This document shows, piece by piece, positions 25,542 to 32,585 of a DNA stretch of 33,400 nucleotides. The translations under genes were made by a program, and so were the position numbers. Numbering within the stretch: the stretch's first letter is position 1; each line of letters opens with the position of its first letter. This stretch comes from Bradyrhizobium canariense (GTDB lineage Bacteria; Pseudomonadota; Alphaproteobacteria; Rhizobiales; Xanthobacteraceae). The stretch lies in contig NZ_VSST01000083.1 in assembly GCF_019402665.1 (NCBI RefSeq), forward strand, positions 1-33,400, written 5' to 3'. The notes below the pieces were generated by a model. It ran no database searches. It was not told the DNA's origin and saw nothing but the letters and a program-made list of their open reading frames with translations.

Positions 25542-26066
25542 CTATTGACCTAGTCTTGTCATCAACGCGTCGACGCGCGGCTGACCCCATGTCTTCACCG
25601 TCAACGGGCCTGTCGCTTCCACGTCGACGCCTTCGCCGCGGCCTAGTACCACGCCGCGCCCGCCGCTCCTGCGGCTCACGCCGACACGACCGTCAGCCAC
25701 GAAGACGGAGGTCTTGGCCTCTGCGACATCGACCGCCCATTTCGTGCCGCGCACCGCGGCGATCGCTTGCGGCGTCAGCACCTTGAAGGGATTGCCGCCG
25801 GGCTTCTTGGGCACCTCGACCAGCAGCGCTTTGCTGCTCAACTCCACCGAGTCTATATGTCCGTCGCGGTTGGCGTCCTTAAGTTCAAATCTGGCGCCGT
25901 TTTCCGCAACGATGGTGATGCCGTTATCGCAGCGCCAGGTCTGCGTACCGGCAGCGGATGGCGATGCCGTGCAGCCAACATTGGCAGCGGGCTGGGCAAT
26001 CGCATGTCCGGTCAACAGAAGCGACCCCGCCAGAGCGAAAAACCCCGCGCGCGCGAACTCTCTCAT
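25542..26066 (-). CDS. FecR-domain periplasmic protein
   Basis: This 174-residue protein has a signal peptide (GFFALAGSLLLTGHAIAQ) and a FecR-like beta domain: CDNGITIVAENGARFELKD, LLVEVPKKPGGNPFKVLTPQ, AIAAVRGTKWAVDVAEAKTS, VFVADGRVGVSR and VVLGRGEGVDVEATGPLTVK. A segment DANRDGHIDSVEL (about residues 62-74) resembles a calcium-binding EF-hand or dockerin loop set into the domain. GGAGG lies six bases before the ATG at 26066, which fixes the start over an upstream in-frame codon. There is no anti-sigma membrane segment and no sigma factor nearby. The partner is more likely the CHASE2 cyclase, 76 bases downstream. Confidence 0.85.
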   Translation of the reverse strand: MREFARAGFFALAGSLLLTGHAIAQPAANVGCTASPSAAGTQTWRCDNGITIVAENGARFELKDANRDGHIDSVELSSKALLVEVPKKPGGNPFKVLTPQAIAAVRGTKWAVDVAEAKTSVFVADGRVGVSRRSGGRGVVLGRGEGVDVEATGPLTVKTWGQPRVDALMTRLGQ

Positions 26067-26108
26067 GCCAGCCTCCGTTTGCGTGCCAGGCACAGTTCAA
26101 GGCGATGT

Positions 26109-26126
26109 TGATACGGTACCGTATCA
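26109..26126. promoter_or_regulatory. 18-bp perfect palindrome upstream of FecR-CHASE2 pair
   Basis: The half-site TGATACGGT is followed directly by its complement ACCGTATCA. It lies 42 bases upstream of the FecR start, where a repressor of TetR type would sit. No regulator gene is adjacent, so it may belong to a regulator encoded elsewhere. Confidence 0.6.
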
Positions 26127-26626
26127 CACGCAGAGGCTGCTGAAAAGTGCCGACATCGCAGCTATTTTCTCGGCGCGGGCTTTGCCAGACCGGCTCGATC
26201 AACTTTCGGTCAGGGCGCCGTGCCGTGCGAGGGCCCTGTGCGATGCGTAAGCGGCGTGCCACGAGACGTGGAAGCGGGCTATTGCACACCAGCCTCGCGC
26301 AATGATTCCCCGTTAACGTCCGGGTATTGAAGACCACGAAAACGACTTGGTTGGTGCGTCTAGAGAGGCGGCCAAAGACGTTCGCCGACCGCAGCGATCC
26401 GGCCGAGAATTATAGTTAACAGACGCGCCTAAGTCCGTAGTCCTGCGGGCTTTTTCCCAAAATGGGACGACCCGAACGGGTTGCCCCACATCCGCCCGAA
26501 CTTAATCCGCATTTAACTAAAAGTGGCCTTAATGACGCTCCGACCCTCTGCGAGATGCTGTTCCCGGATCGTGACCAGCGGCGCTTCGAAGGGGGACTGA
26601 GTGACACCGTTCTGGACGCAAGGCGA
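26127..26626. other. 500-base stretch without a recognised gene
   Basis: This is the gap between divergent FecR and DUF2778 genes. No RNA gene or repeat is recognised. AT-rich patches (AATTATAGTTAACAG near 26409, ATTTAACTAAAAGTGG near 26511, CCTTAATGAC near 26528) may be promoter or transcription-factor sites. The DUF2778 frame is open back to 26462, but that part does not look like the protein family. Confidence 0.4.
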
Positions 26627-27787
26627 ATGAGTACGAGTATCGCTGCGCAAGGCATCGCGGCACGAAAGTCCAAAGGATTCTCGAGCACTTCTTATCGGAA
26701 GCCTTCCCGGAAAATGACCACGCAAAACGTGCTTGGCGCCGCCGCGATCGGCTGCGTCGTGCTTGGCGCCGGCTGGACCATCTACAGCAACATCTTTGCC
26801 GCCAGCGTCTATCCGACGGTCGGCAGCAGCGGCTACGACGAGCCCGTGATCAAGCGCGCGCCCAGGGTCGCGCTGCGCGAGGCCGGTGAGGCCGTCAAGG
26901 AAGCCTTTGCGCTCTTGCCCGACCGGTTGCAGGTGGCAGCGCCGATCTCACGCGAGATGTTCAACGATCGCTTTGCCGCGGCTGCGACCCAAGGCGTGAC
27001 ATCGAATGCGGCGAGCGCCGCGCCCGCAGCCAAGATCGCGGAAGCCAAGGACGCGCCGAAGCCGAGCGTGATCGCGAGGGTCGCGGAGGTCCTGAAGCCA
27101 AGTCCCGCCAAGATCGCTGACGCTGCGAAGTCCAAGCGCGGCGCCGACGCGCCGGTGCAGCTTGCCTCGGCAGATCCGGCCGAGATCGTGCCGGCGCCTG
27201 AGGCGAAGCCAAAATCGATCGCCGATCGCGCCAAGGCTGCAGTGATGTCGATCACCGGGCCGCGTCAGTCGATGGTGGAAAAGCTCTGGGGCAAGCGCGA
27301 GCCCTCCGGCGGACTGCTCGCCTATGCCTCGGCCGACGCCAGCGTGACCGCTTCCATCGCGCCGAAGGAGCAGAATCCCATGCTCGGCGGTTCGGCGCCC
27401 TACGACCGCTCCACCGCGGTTTACGACATCAGCGCGAAGACGGTGTATCTGCCTGACGGCACCAAGCTCGAGGCACATTCCGGCCTCGGCTCCAATCTCG
27501 ACGATCCCCGTTCCTCGCGCATCCGCATGCGTGGCGTGACGCCGCCGCACATCTACGACCTGAAGCCGCGCGAAGCGCTGTTCCACGGCGTTCCGGCGCT
27601 GCGCCTGACCCCGATTGGCGGTGAGAGCGCGATCTACGGCCGCGACGGCCTGCTCGCGCACACCTTCATGCTCGGGCCCAATGGCGATTCCAACGGCTGC
27701 GTGTCCTTCAAGGATTATTACGCGTTCCTCGACGCCTACCGCAACAAGGGCATCCGCAAACTCGCGGTGCTGGCGCGGGTGGAGTGA
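26627..27787 (+). CDS. DUF2778 (L,D-transpeptidase-like) membrane-anchored protein
   Basis: About 386 residues. A basic N-terminus is followed by one membrane segment (VLGAAAIGCVVLGAGWTIYS), a long linker rich in A, K, P and E (residues about 75-225), and a C-terminal domain. The domain reads STAVYDISAKTVYLPDGTKL, EAHSGLG, PPHIYDLKPRE, LAHTFMLGPNGDSNGCVSFK and ends in a helix. The histidine and the cysteine of SNGCVSF form the DUF2778 catalytic pair, seen in Tlde1-type peptidoglycan-acting enzymes. The periplasmic domain therefore probably cuts or exchanges muropeptides. ATG 26627 is chosen; ATG 26714 and 26462 are alternatives. A terminator hairpin overlaps the stop codon. Confidence 0.82.
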   Translation: MSTSIAAQGIAARKSKGFSSTSYRKPSRKMTTQNVLGAAAIGCVVLGAGWTIYSNIFAASVYPTVGSSGYDEPVIKRAPRVALREAGEAVKEAFALLPDRLQVAAPISREMFNDRFAAAATQGVTSNAASAAPAAKIAEAKDAPKPSVIARVAEVLKPSPAKIADAAKSKRGADAPVQLASADPAEIVPAPEAKPKSIADRAKAAVMSITGPRQSMVEKLWGKREPSGGLLAYASADASVTASIAPKEQNPMLGGSAPYDRSTAVYDISAKTVYLPDGTKLEAHSGLGSNLDDPRSSRIRMRGVTPPHIYDLKPREALFHGVPALRLTPIGGESAIYGRDGLLAHTFMLGPNGDSNGCVSFKDYYAFLDAYRNKGIRKLAVLARVE

Positions 27788-27812
27788 GGCGCAATGCGCC
27801 TCACCGCTTTTT
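27784..27812 (+). terminator. intrinsic terminator of the DUF2778 gene
   Basis: GTGAGGCGC-aat-GCGCCTCAC forms a perfect 9-bp stem (27784-27804), followed by CGC and five T (27808-27812). The stem includes the stop codon of the DUF2778 gene. It lies between this gene and the converging caspase-like gene. Confidence 0.8.
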
Positions 27813-27818
27813 GCACGA

Positions 27819-29171
27819 TCAGCGCTTGACGAAGACCAGGCCGCAGGCGCGCGCCTCGTTGCGCTTGCCGGTGCCTCGGGTGCGATCGAACTGCGCATCG
27901 ACCGTAAAGGCGTAGGGCGAGCCGGGCGCGAGATTGTTGAGGGTATAGGTGCTCGCCCCCGTCGTTCCGCGCGCGCTCAAAGTGGTCTTGCCGTCCGCGG
28001 GGATCTGGCCATCGATCTCCAGGCGATTGACGGCGCCCTGGCTCTGAGCGTCAGCGTGAAACACGCCGTTCGCAACCGTGGCAGACAGAGCCCGGGTGAA
28101 GCCCTGCGCCTTGCCGGTAGGCGGGCAGTTCAACGTCACGTCCCAATTGCCGTCGAAGTCCTTCGCGGTACGGGCGTTGCCGGTTGCCGGCGCGAGCGCC
28201 ACCTTCTGCTTCAGGCCCTCGATCCGAGCTTTGGCGAGCGTGGCGAAGATGCAATTCGGAAATCTCGCGAGGTGATCCTCGAAAGCACCGAGCGTGCCGA
28301 TGCCGTCCGCGGCCTTCCAGTGCGCTTCTGCGGCGGCGCAAGGATCAGGCCGAGGTGCGGCTTGCGGCGCGGCCGGGGCCACCGTGACCGACACCGGCCC
28401 GTTCAGATAGAACTTGCCGATGATCGACAGCGACAGCTCCGGGAGCTGGGTCCTGCCACTGGAATCGTAGACGTCGCTGCTGATGTCGCGAAAGACTTCG
28501 CCGATCTCCTGCGGCTCCTCGATGTGCTTCAGGAACGCCGTCGTGTAGGGGCTGTTGCGGCCGCTGCCATCGGCCGCGGTCTGCCCGGACTGGGTTGAGA
28601 ACGACACGATCGTGCCGCGCGGTGCTTCGACTTTCGATAGGCCTCGACCGATCGAGGCGCCGCGCGTCATGCCGGCGGAGCGTTTCAAGGATTCGGCCAG
28701 CGGATTGTCGCGACAGGAATCGAGGATGAGGATGCGCAGGTTCTTGGCCTGCTGCAGATCGTTCACGATGTCGTCGACCCGCACGAAGCGCTTCAGGTCG
28801 GCTTCGTCGCTCAGCACGGCGTCGACAGGCATCAGATAGTTCACGCCGTTGTACTGCATCGCATGGCCGCTGTAGTAGAACATGGCGACGTCGGCTTTGC
28901 TCGCGGCGCGCGCGAAGCGGATGGTGAGGTCCTGCATGTCGGCCTGGCGCAGGTCGATGCCCTGGAGCACCTCGAAGCCGCTGCGCTTGAGCGAGGCGGC
29001 GACGTCTTCGGCATCGTGCGACGGATTGAGAAGCTTCGCCGTACTGGCATAGGCGCCGTTGCCGATCACCAGCGCGACCCGCGTTTCCGCCGATGCAGGC
29101 TCGGGGCATAGCCACCACGCGAAGAGGGCGACGCAAAGTTTGGCGAGGCAAAAACTGGAAAGAGCACGCAT
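27819..29171 (-). CDS. secreted caspase-like (peptidase C14) protein
   Basis: This 450-residue protein has a signal peptide ending ASA near residue 28, then a caspase-fold domain: TRVALVIGNGAYASTAKLLN, the catalytic histidine H103 in FYYSGHAMQYNG and cysteine C153 in ILILDSCRDNP. GTIVSFSTQSGQTAADG follows. The C-terminal half (about 260-450) has no membrane segment; it contains a charged helical part (CIFATLAKARIEGLKQKV) and a beta-rich domain (NWDVTLNCPPTGKA) that may bind a ligand. Bacterial caspase-like proteins with both residues are often active proteases of arginine or lysine type. Its target is unknown. Converges on the DUF2778 gene. Confidence 0.88.
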   Translation of the reverse strand: MRALSSFCLAKLCVALFAWWLCPEPASAETRVALVIGNGAYASTAKLLNPSHDAEDVAASLKRSGFEVLQGIDLRQADMQDLTIRFARAASKADVAMFYYSGHAMQYNGVNYLMPVDAVLSDEADLKRFVRVDDIVNDLQQAKNLRILILDSCRDNPLAESLKRSAGMTRGASIGRGLSKVEAPRGTIVSFSTQSGQTAADGSGRNSPYTTAFLKHIEEPQEIGEVFRDISSDVYDSSGRTQLPELSLSIIGKFYLNGPVSVTVAPAAPQAAPRPDPCAAAEAHWKAADGIGTLGAFEDHLARFPNCIFATLAKARIEGLKQKVALAPATGNARTAKDFDGNWDVTLNCPPTGKAQGFTRALSATVANGVFHADAQSQGAVNRLEIDGQIPADGKTTLSARGTTGASTYTLNNLAPGSPYAFTVDAQFDRTRGTGKRNEARACGLVFVKR

Positions 29172-29282
29172 GAATGCCTTCCAAGGAAATGTCGAAAAAT
29201 ATCCCTCCAGATTAGCGCATGCCGCGCCGACATCAATGCCCTGCCGGAGACAACGCTCAGGTTTCGCGGCCGTGACATCCTG

Positions 29283-29921
29283 TCACGCCGGGCTCGCCGC
29301 CATCGTCTTGCGCACCGCCATTTCGGTCGCAATCGCATCCCGCACGGTGGGCCGGGCCTGCATGCGCGCGAGATAGGCCGATAACGATGGCCATTGCGCG
29401 ATGTCGACGCCTGCGGGACGGAGCAGCAGCAAAGCCCAGGTGAGGTGGGCATCTGCCACGGTGAAGCTGTTGCCGACGAGGAATTCGCGGTCCGCCAGAT
29501 GCGTGGCAGGGATCGATAAGCTCTGCGCTATCCTTGTACGCGGCTTGGCAAGCGAGGCGTCGTCCTTGTACCAGAAGGTCGGAAACAGGAACGCCTTGTG
29601 GATCTCGGCCCCGATGAAGCTGAGCCATTCCTGGAGCCGATAGCGATCGGGATCTCCGAACGCGGGTGCAAGCCCCGCCTGCGGCTTCAGATCGGCGATG
29701 TATTGCAGCACCGCGGCGCATTCGGTCAGCCGCTCGCCATTCTCCAGCACCAGGACCGGCACCGCGCCCTTTGGGGAAACGCCGAGGAAGTCGCTGCCGT
29801 CGTCCACGACCTGCTTGGTCTGGAGATGGACCGGATGATAGCGGGCATCGAGGCTCGCTTCCATCAGCGCGATGCGGCTCGCAAGCGAGCAGGCCATCGG
29901 GGAGAAATAGAGTTGCAGCAT
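29283..29921 (-). CDS. glutathione S-transferase family protein
   Basis: This 212-residue protein has a thioredoxin-like N-terminal domain (LQLYFSPMACSLASRIALME, then VSPKGAVPVLVLENGERLTE and CAAVLQYIADL, containing the cis-Pro and the glutathione-binding ES/EC-like turn). A helical C-terminal domain ends with FLVGNSFTVADAHLTWALLL. The pattern SPMACSLA with a serine and cysteine at the active site resembles beta-class bacterial GSTs. Substrate unknown. The isochorismatase-like gene is 13 bases upstream on the same strand, so the two are likely co-transcribed. Confidence 0.9.
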   Translation of the reverse strand: MLQLYFSPMACSLASRIALMEASLDARYHPVHLQTKQVVDDGSDFLGVSPKGAVPVLVLENGERLTECAAVLQYIADLKPQAGLAPAFGDPDRYRLQEWLSFIGAEIHKAFLFPTFWYKDDASLAKPRTRIAQSLSIPATHLADREFLVGNSFTVADAHLTWALLLLRPAGVDIAQWPSLSAYLARMQARPTVRDAIATEMAVRKTMAASPA

Positions 29922-29934
29922 CGCCCACGCTCCT

Positions 29935-30528
29935 TCAGGTCAGCGCCTCGGTTTGCGCGATGATCGCAAACCGGTCCGACAATTCGGCCAGGGCGACCTC
30001 GTGAATGGTCTTCGCGGAGAGCGCTCCGCCGCGGCCATCGGGAAGATCGCGTGTCGCACAGGCATCGGCTGCGATCGTCGTGCGCAGGCCGAGGTCGAGC
30101 GCGGCGCGGGCCGTCGAGCTGACGCACATATGGGTCATGAAACCGGCCAGCACGATGTTCGTGCGTCCGGTTGCGGCCAGCCGGACCTGCAGGTCGGTGC
30201 CGGCAAAAGCGTTCGGCAGCGCCTTTTCGATCACGGCTTCGCTGGCGAGCGGCGCCACGTTCTTGACGATCGCGCCGCGCGCGGCCTCGCGGTCGAACAG
30301 GCTGCCGGCACGTCCCTTGTGCGCGATATGGAAGATCGCAGCGCCGCTCGCCCTCGCGCGGGCGAGCAGGCGCGCGGCGGCGGCGATCGCGGGCTCCGCA
30401 TCCGGCAAGGCGAGCGGGCCGGCGCAATATTCGTTCTGGATGTCGATCAGCACGAGGCAGGAATCGCCGAGCCCGGGCGGAGTGAGATCGGCGCCGGACA
30501 ATTCAAGCAGGGTTTTAGGGGCGGTCAT
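29935..30528 (-). CDS. isochorismatase-family cysteine hydrolase
   Basis: This 197-residue enzyme has the Asp-Lys-Cys triad of the isochorismatase-like cysteine hydrolase fold: D29 in LVLIDIQNEYC, K102 in IEKALPNAFAG and C135 in GFMTHMCVSSTARAA. The family hydrolyses isochorismate, nicotinamide, N-carbamoylsarcosine and other amides; the substrate cannot be set here. A cis-peptide-type turn precedes the nucleophile. The gene is divergent from the LysR gene across 132 bases and precedes the GST gene, so LysR may control both. Confidence 0.9.
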   Translation of the reverse strand: MTAPKTLLELSGADLTPPGLGDSCLVLIDIQNEYCAGPLALPDAEPAIAAAARLLARARASGAAIFHIAHKGRAGSLFDREAARGAIVKNVAPLASEAVIEKALPNAFAGTDLQVRLAATGRTNIVLAGFMTHMCVSSTARAALDLGLRTTIAADACATRDLPDGRGGALSAKTIHEVALAELSDRFAIIAQTEALT

Positions 30529-30603
30529 GCGGGTCGGGCCTTCCTGGGGAATATCGGATGGCGCGACAGTAGCGCGGTGGCGGCCTGCTAATGTGCAGGA
30601 CTA

Positions 30604-30622
30604 TTGCAGCATGTGGCTGCAA
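30604..30622. promoter_or_regulatory. LysR-box-like inverted repeat
   Basis: TTGCAG-N7-CTGCAA fits the T-N11-A rule of LysR-type binding sites. It lies 38 bases before the LysR start and 75 bases before the divergent hydrolase start. Further TGCAG half-sites occur at about 30594 and 30626. This suggests autoregulation and control of the divergent pair. Confidence 0.6.
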
Positions 30623-30660
30623 ATTTGCAGGATTCGGTCGTGCCTGCTAGGTTCATCGCC

Positions 30661-31494
30661 ATGAACTGGGACGATCTGCGCATCATCGCCGCGGTGAGGG
30701 ACGAAGGCACCTATGCCGGCGCCAGCGCGCGGCTGCGCATCGACGAGACCACTGTCGGACGCAGACTCGCACGCATCCAGCGCGATCTCGGGGTGCCGCT
30801 GTTCGATGCGGTGGACGGTCAGCGCCGGCCGACGCGGAGTTGCGAGGCGGTGCTGGCGCATGTCGAGGCGATGGCCGCACATGCCGCCGAGATCGGTCGC
30901 GTCGGCGAGAGTCTGGCAGGTCCGGTGGGACGCCTGCGTATCGCTTCCACCAACACGGTCGCCGAGGAGGTTCTGTCGCCGCGGGCGAGCGACTTCCTGC
31001 GCACCAATCCCGGCCTGACATTGCAATTCCTCACCTCGAGCGAGAACGTCAAGTTCTCGCGCTGGGAAGCCGATCTCGCCATCCGGCTGCGCAAGCCCGA
31101 CAAGGGCGACTTCGCGATCTCCAGGCTCGGTGACGTCAAGCTCTATTATTTCGAGCCTGTTACGACGGAGGGCGAGCCGATGCTGTGCGCCTATCCCGAC
31201 GAGCTCGGTGCCATTCCCGAGATGCAATTCCTGCGCGCGAAGAAAGCCCGCGCGCGCTGCGTCACCGACAATGTTCGGGTCATCCGTAACCTGATCCGCG
31301 CGCATCAGGCCGCGGGCGTGTTACCGGAGCACGTCTGCGCGGACTTGCTCGGCGATCGCCGCCTGCGCGCCACGCTGCTGCCTGGCCGCCGCGACGTCTG
31401 GCTGCTGGTGCAGAACCACCTCAAGCGGGATCCGGCGACGCGGCTCACCATCGAATGGATCCGCCGTTGCTTCAGCGATCTCGCGCGCGGCTGA
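30661..31494 (+). CDS. LysR-family transcriptional regulator
   Basis: This 277-residue regulator has an N-terminal winged helix (MNWDDLRIIAAVRDEGTYAG, ASARLRIDETTVGRRLARIQ, RDLGVPLFDAV, residues 1-50). A substrate-binding domain of two lobes follows (VGRLRIASTNTVAEEVL, LTLQFLTSSENVKFSRWEAD, LAIRLRKPDKGDF, VRVIRNLIRAHQAAGVLPEH). It lies divergent to the isochorismatase-GST pair with a LysR box between, which makes local control likely. The ATG at 30661 is chosen over an upstream in-frame codon that would overlap the box. The inducer is unknown. Confidence 0.88.
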   Translation: MNWDDLRIIAAVRDEGTYAGASARLRIDETTVGRRLARIQRDLGVPLFDAVDGQRRPTRSCEAVLAHVEAMAAHAAEIGRVGESLAGPVGRLRIASTNTVAEEVLSPRASDFLRTNPGLTLQFLTSSENVKFSRWEADLAIRLRKPDKGDFAISRLGDVKLYYFEPVTTEGEPMLCAYPDELGAIPEMQFLRAKKARARCVTDNVRVIRNLIRAHQAAGVLPEHVCADLLGDRRLRATLLPGRRDVWLLVQNHLKRDPATRLTIEWIRRCFSDLARG

Positions 31495-31601
31495 TTGCGG
31501 CGTGAACGCGATCCGTGCGCGGCGCGACCAAGTTATGGGATTGCGCGCGCGCAAAGGTTGCGTAATCTCGCAACGAGCACGGGCTTGATCGGGGCAGGCG
31601 C

Positions 31602-32348
31602 ATGAGCACTCTTCAGGAAACCATCCACCCGCAGGCCAAAGTGCGGGAATGGAAGGCGATCGTCGTCCTGATCCTCCTGACTCCGGTGCTGTGGTCGCCG
31701 CCGTTCCTGTTTCGCATCTTCCTGTTTCAGCCGTTCAACATCCCGTCCGGCTCGATGACGCCGACGCTGGTGGTCGGCGATTACGTCTTTGCCGCAAAAT
31801 ATGCCTATGGCTATGGCCGCTATTCGTTTCCCTTCGCGCCGTCATGGATCTCCGGGCGTTTCCGGGCCGCTGAGCCCGAGTATGGCGACGTCGTCGTGTT
31901 CCGGACGCCGAAGGACACCTCGGTCGACTATGTCAAGCGCGTGGTCGGGCTGCCCGGTGATCGCATCCAGATGCGGCAGGGCCAGCTCGTCCTCAACGAC
32001 CGCCCGGTGACGCGCGTCGCTCTGAAGCAGGTATTCGCCGGCTCCAGCTGCGGCGTGGACGCCGCTGCGAAGGCCAAGCGCTGGCGCGAGACGCTGCCGA
32101 ACGGCGCCTCCTACGTCACGCAGGACTGCGTCGACAACGGCTACTACGACAACACCGACGTCTACACCGTGCCGCCAGGCCATTTTTTCGTGCTCGGCGA
32201 CAATCGCGACAACTCGAGCGACAGCCGCGTGATGTCGTCGATCGGATTCGTGCCGATGGACAATCTGGTCGGCAAGGTGACGCGGATATTCTGGTCGCTC
32301 GACCAAGAGGGCGAGCCGCACATGGAGCGACTGGGGAAGGTGTGGTGA
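31602..32348 (+). CDS. lepB: signal peptidase I
   Basis: This 248-residue serine-lysine protease has one membrane segment (IVVLILLTPVLWSPPFLFRI, about residues 20-39), the nucleophile S51 in NIPSGSMTPTL, the general base K112 in YVKRVVGLPGD and the box GDNRDNSSDSR near residues 198-208. It removes signal peptides on the periplasmic face of the inner membrane. An insert between the lysine box and GDNRD carries two cysteines (GSSCGVD and TQDCVDN) that could pair. It is not beside rnc or acpS, where the housekeeping lepB often lies, so it may be a second copy. GGGGCAGG precedes the ATG. Confidence 0.9.
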   Translation: MSTLQETIHPQAKVREWKAIVVLILLTPVLWSPPFLFRIFLFQPFNIPSGSMTPTLVVGDYVFAAKYAYGYGRYSFPFAPSWISGRFRAAEPEYGDVVVFRTPKDTSVDYVKRVVGLPGDRIQMRQGQLVLNDRPVTRVALKQVFAGSSCGVDAAAKAKRWRETLPNGASYVTQDCVDNGYYDNTDVYTVPPGHFFVLGDNRDNSSDSRVMSSIGFVPMDNLVGKVTRIFWSLDQEGEPHMERLGKVW

Positions 32349-32400
32349 GGCCGCTCCGCCATTCCCGGGGCAGTGCGCGGCGCCTGCATGAATTGAGTTC

Positions 32401-32487
32401 GTAGCCTGGATGGAGCGCAGCGTAATCCAGGAGACTGCTCGCGCCGGATACGGTGCCCCGGATTGCGCTCCGCTCCTTCCAGGCTAC
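32401..32487. repeat. dispersed inverted repeat, family 4
   Basis: An 87-bp element starts GTAGCCTGGATGGAGCGCAG and ends CGCTCCTTCCAGGCTAC; the arms are near-complementary over about 30 bases. It fills the gap between the converging lepB and groEL genes, just before the groEL terminator. Confidence 0.8.
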
Positions 32488-32518
32488 GGACTATGATCGC
32501 GGGGCGCGTGAAGCGATC

Positions 32519-32556
32519 CTCCAAAAACAAAACCCCGGCATCGCTGCCGGGGTTTC
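32519..32556 (-). terminator. intrinsic terminator of groEL
   Basis: AACCCCGGC-atcgct-GCCGGGGTT (32531-32554) forms a 9-bp stem. Read on the minus strand it is followed by a T-rich run (TTGTTTTTGGA). It lies 32 bases after the groEL stop. The T-run on the plus-strand side is weak, so it mainly serves groEL. Confidence 0.88.
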
Positions 32557-32585
32557 GCATTTTGTCGTTTGCCGGAATGGCTGGA

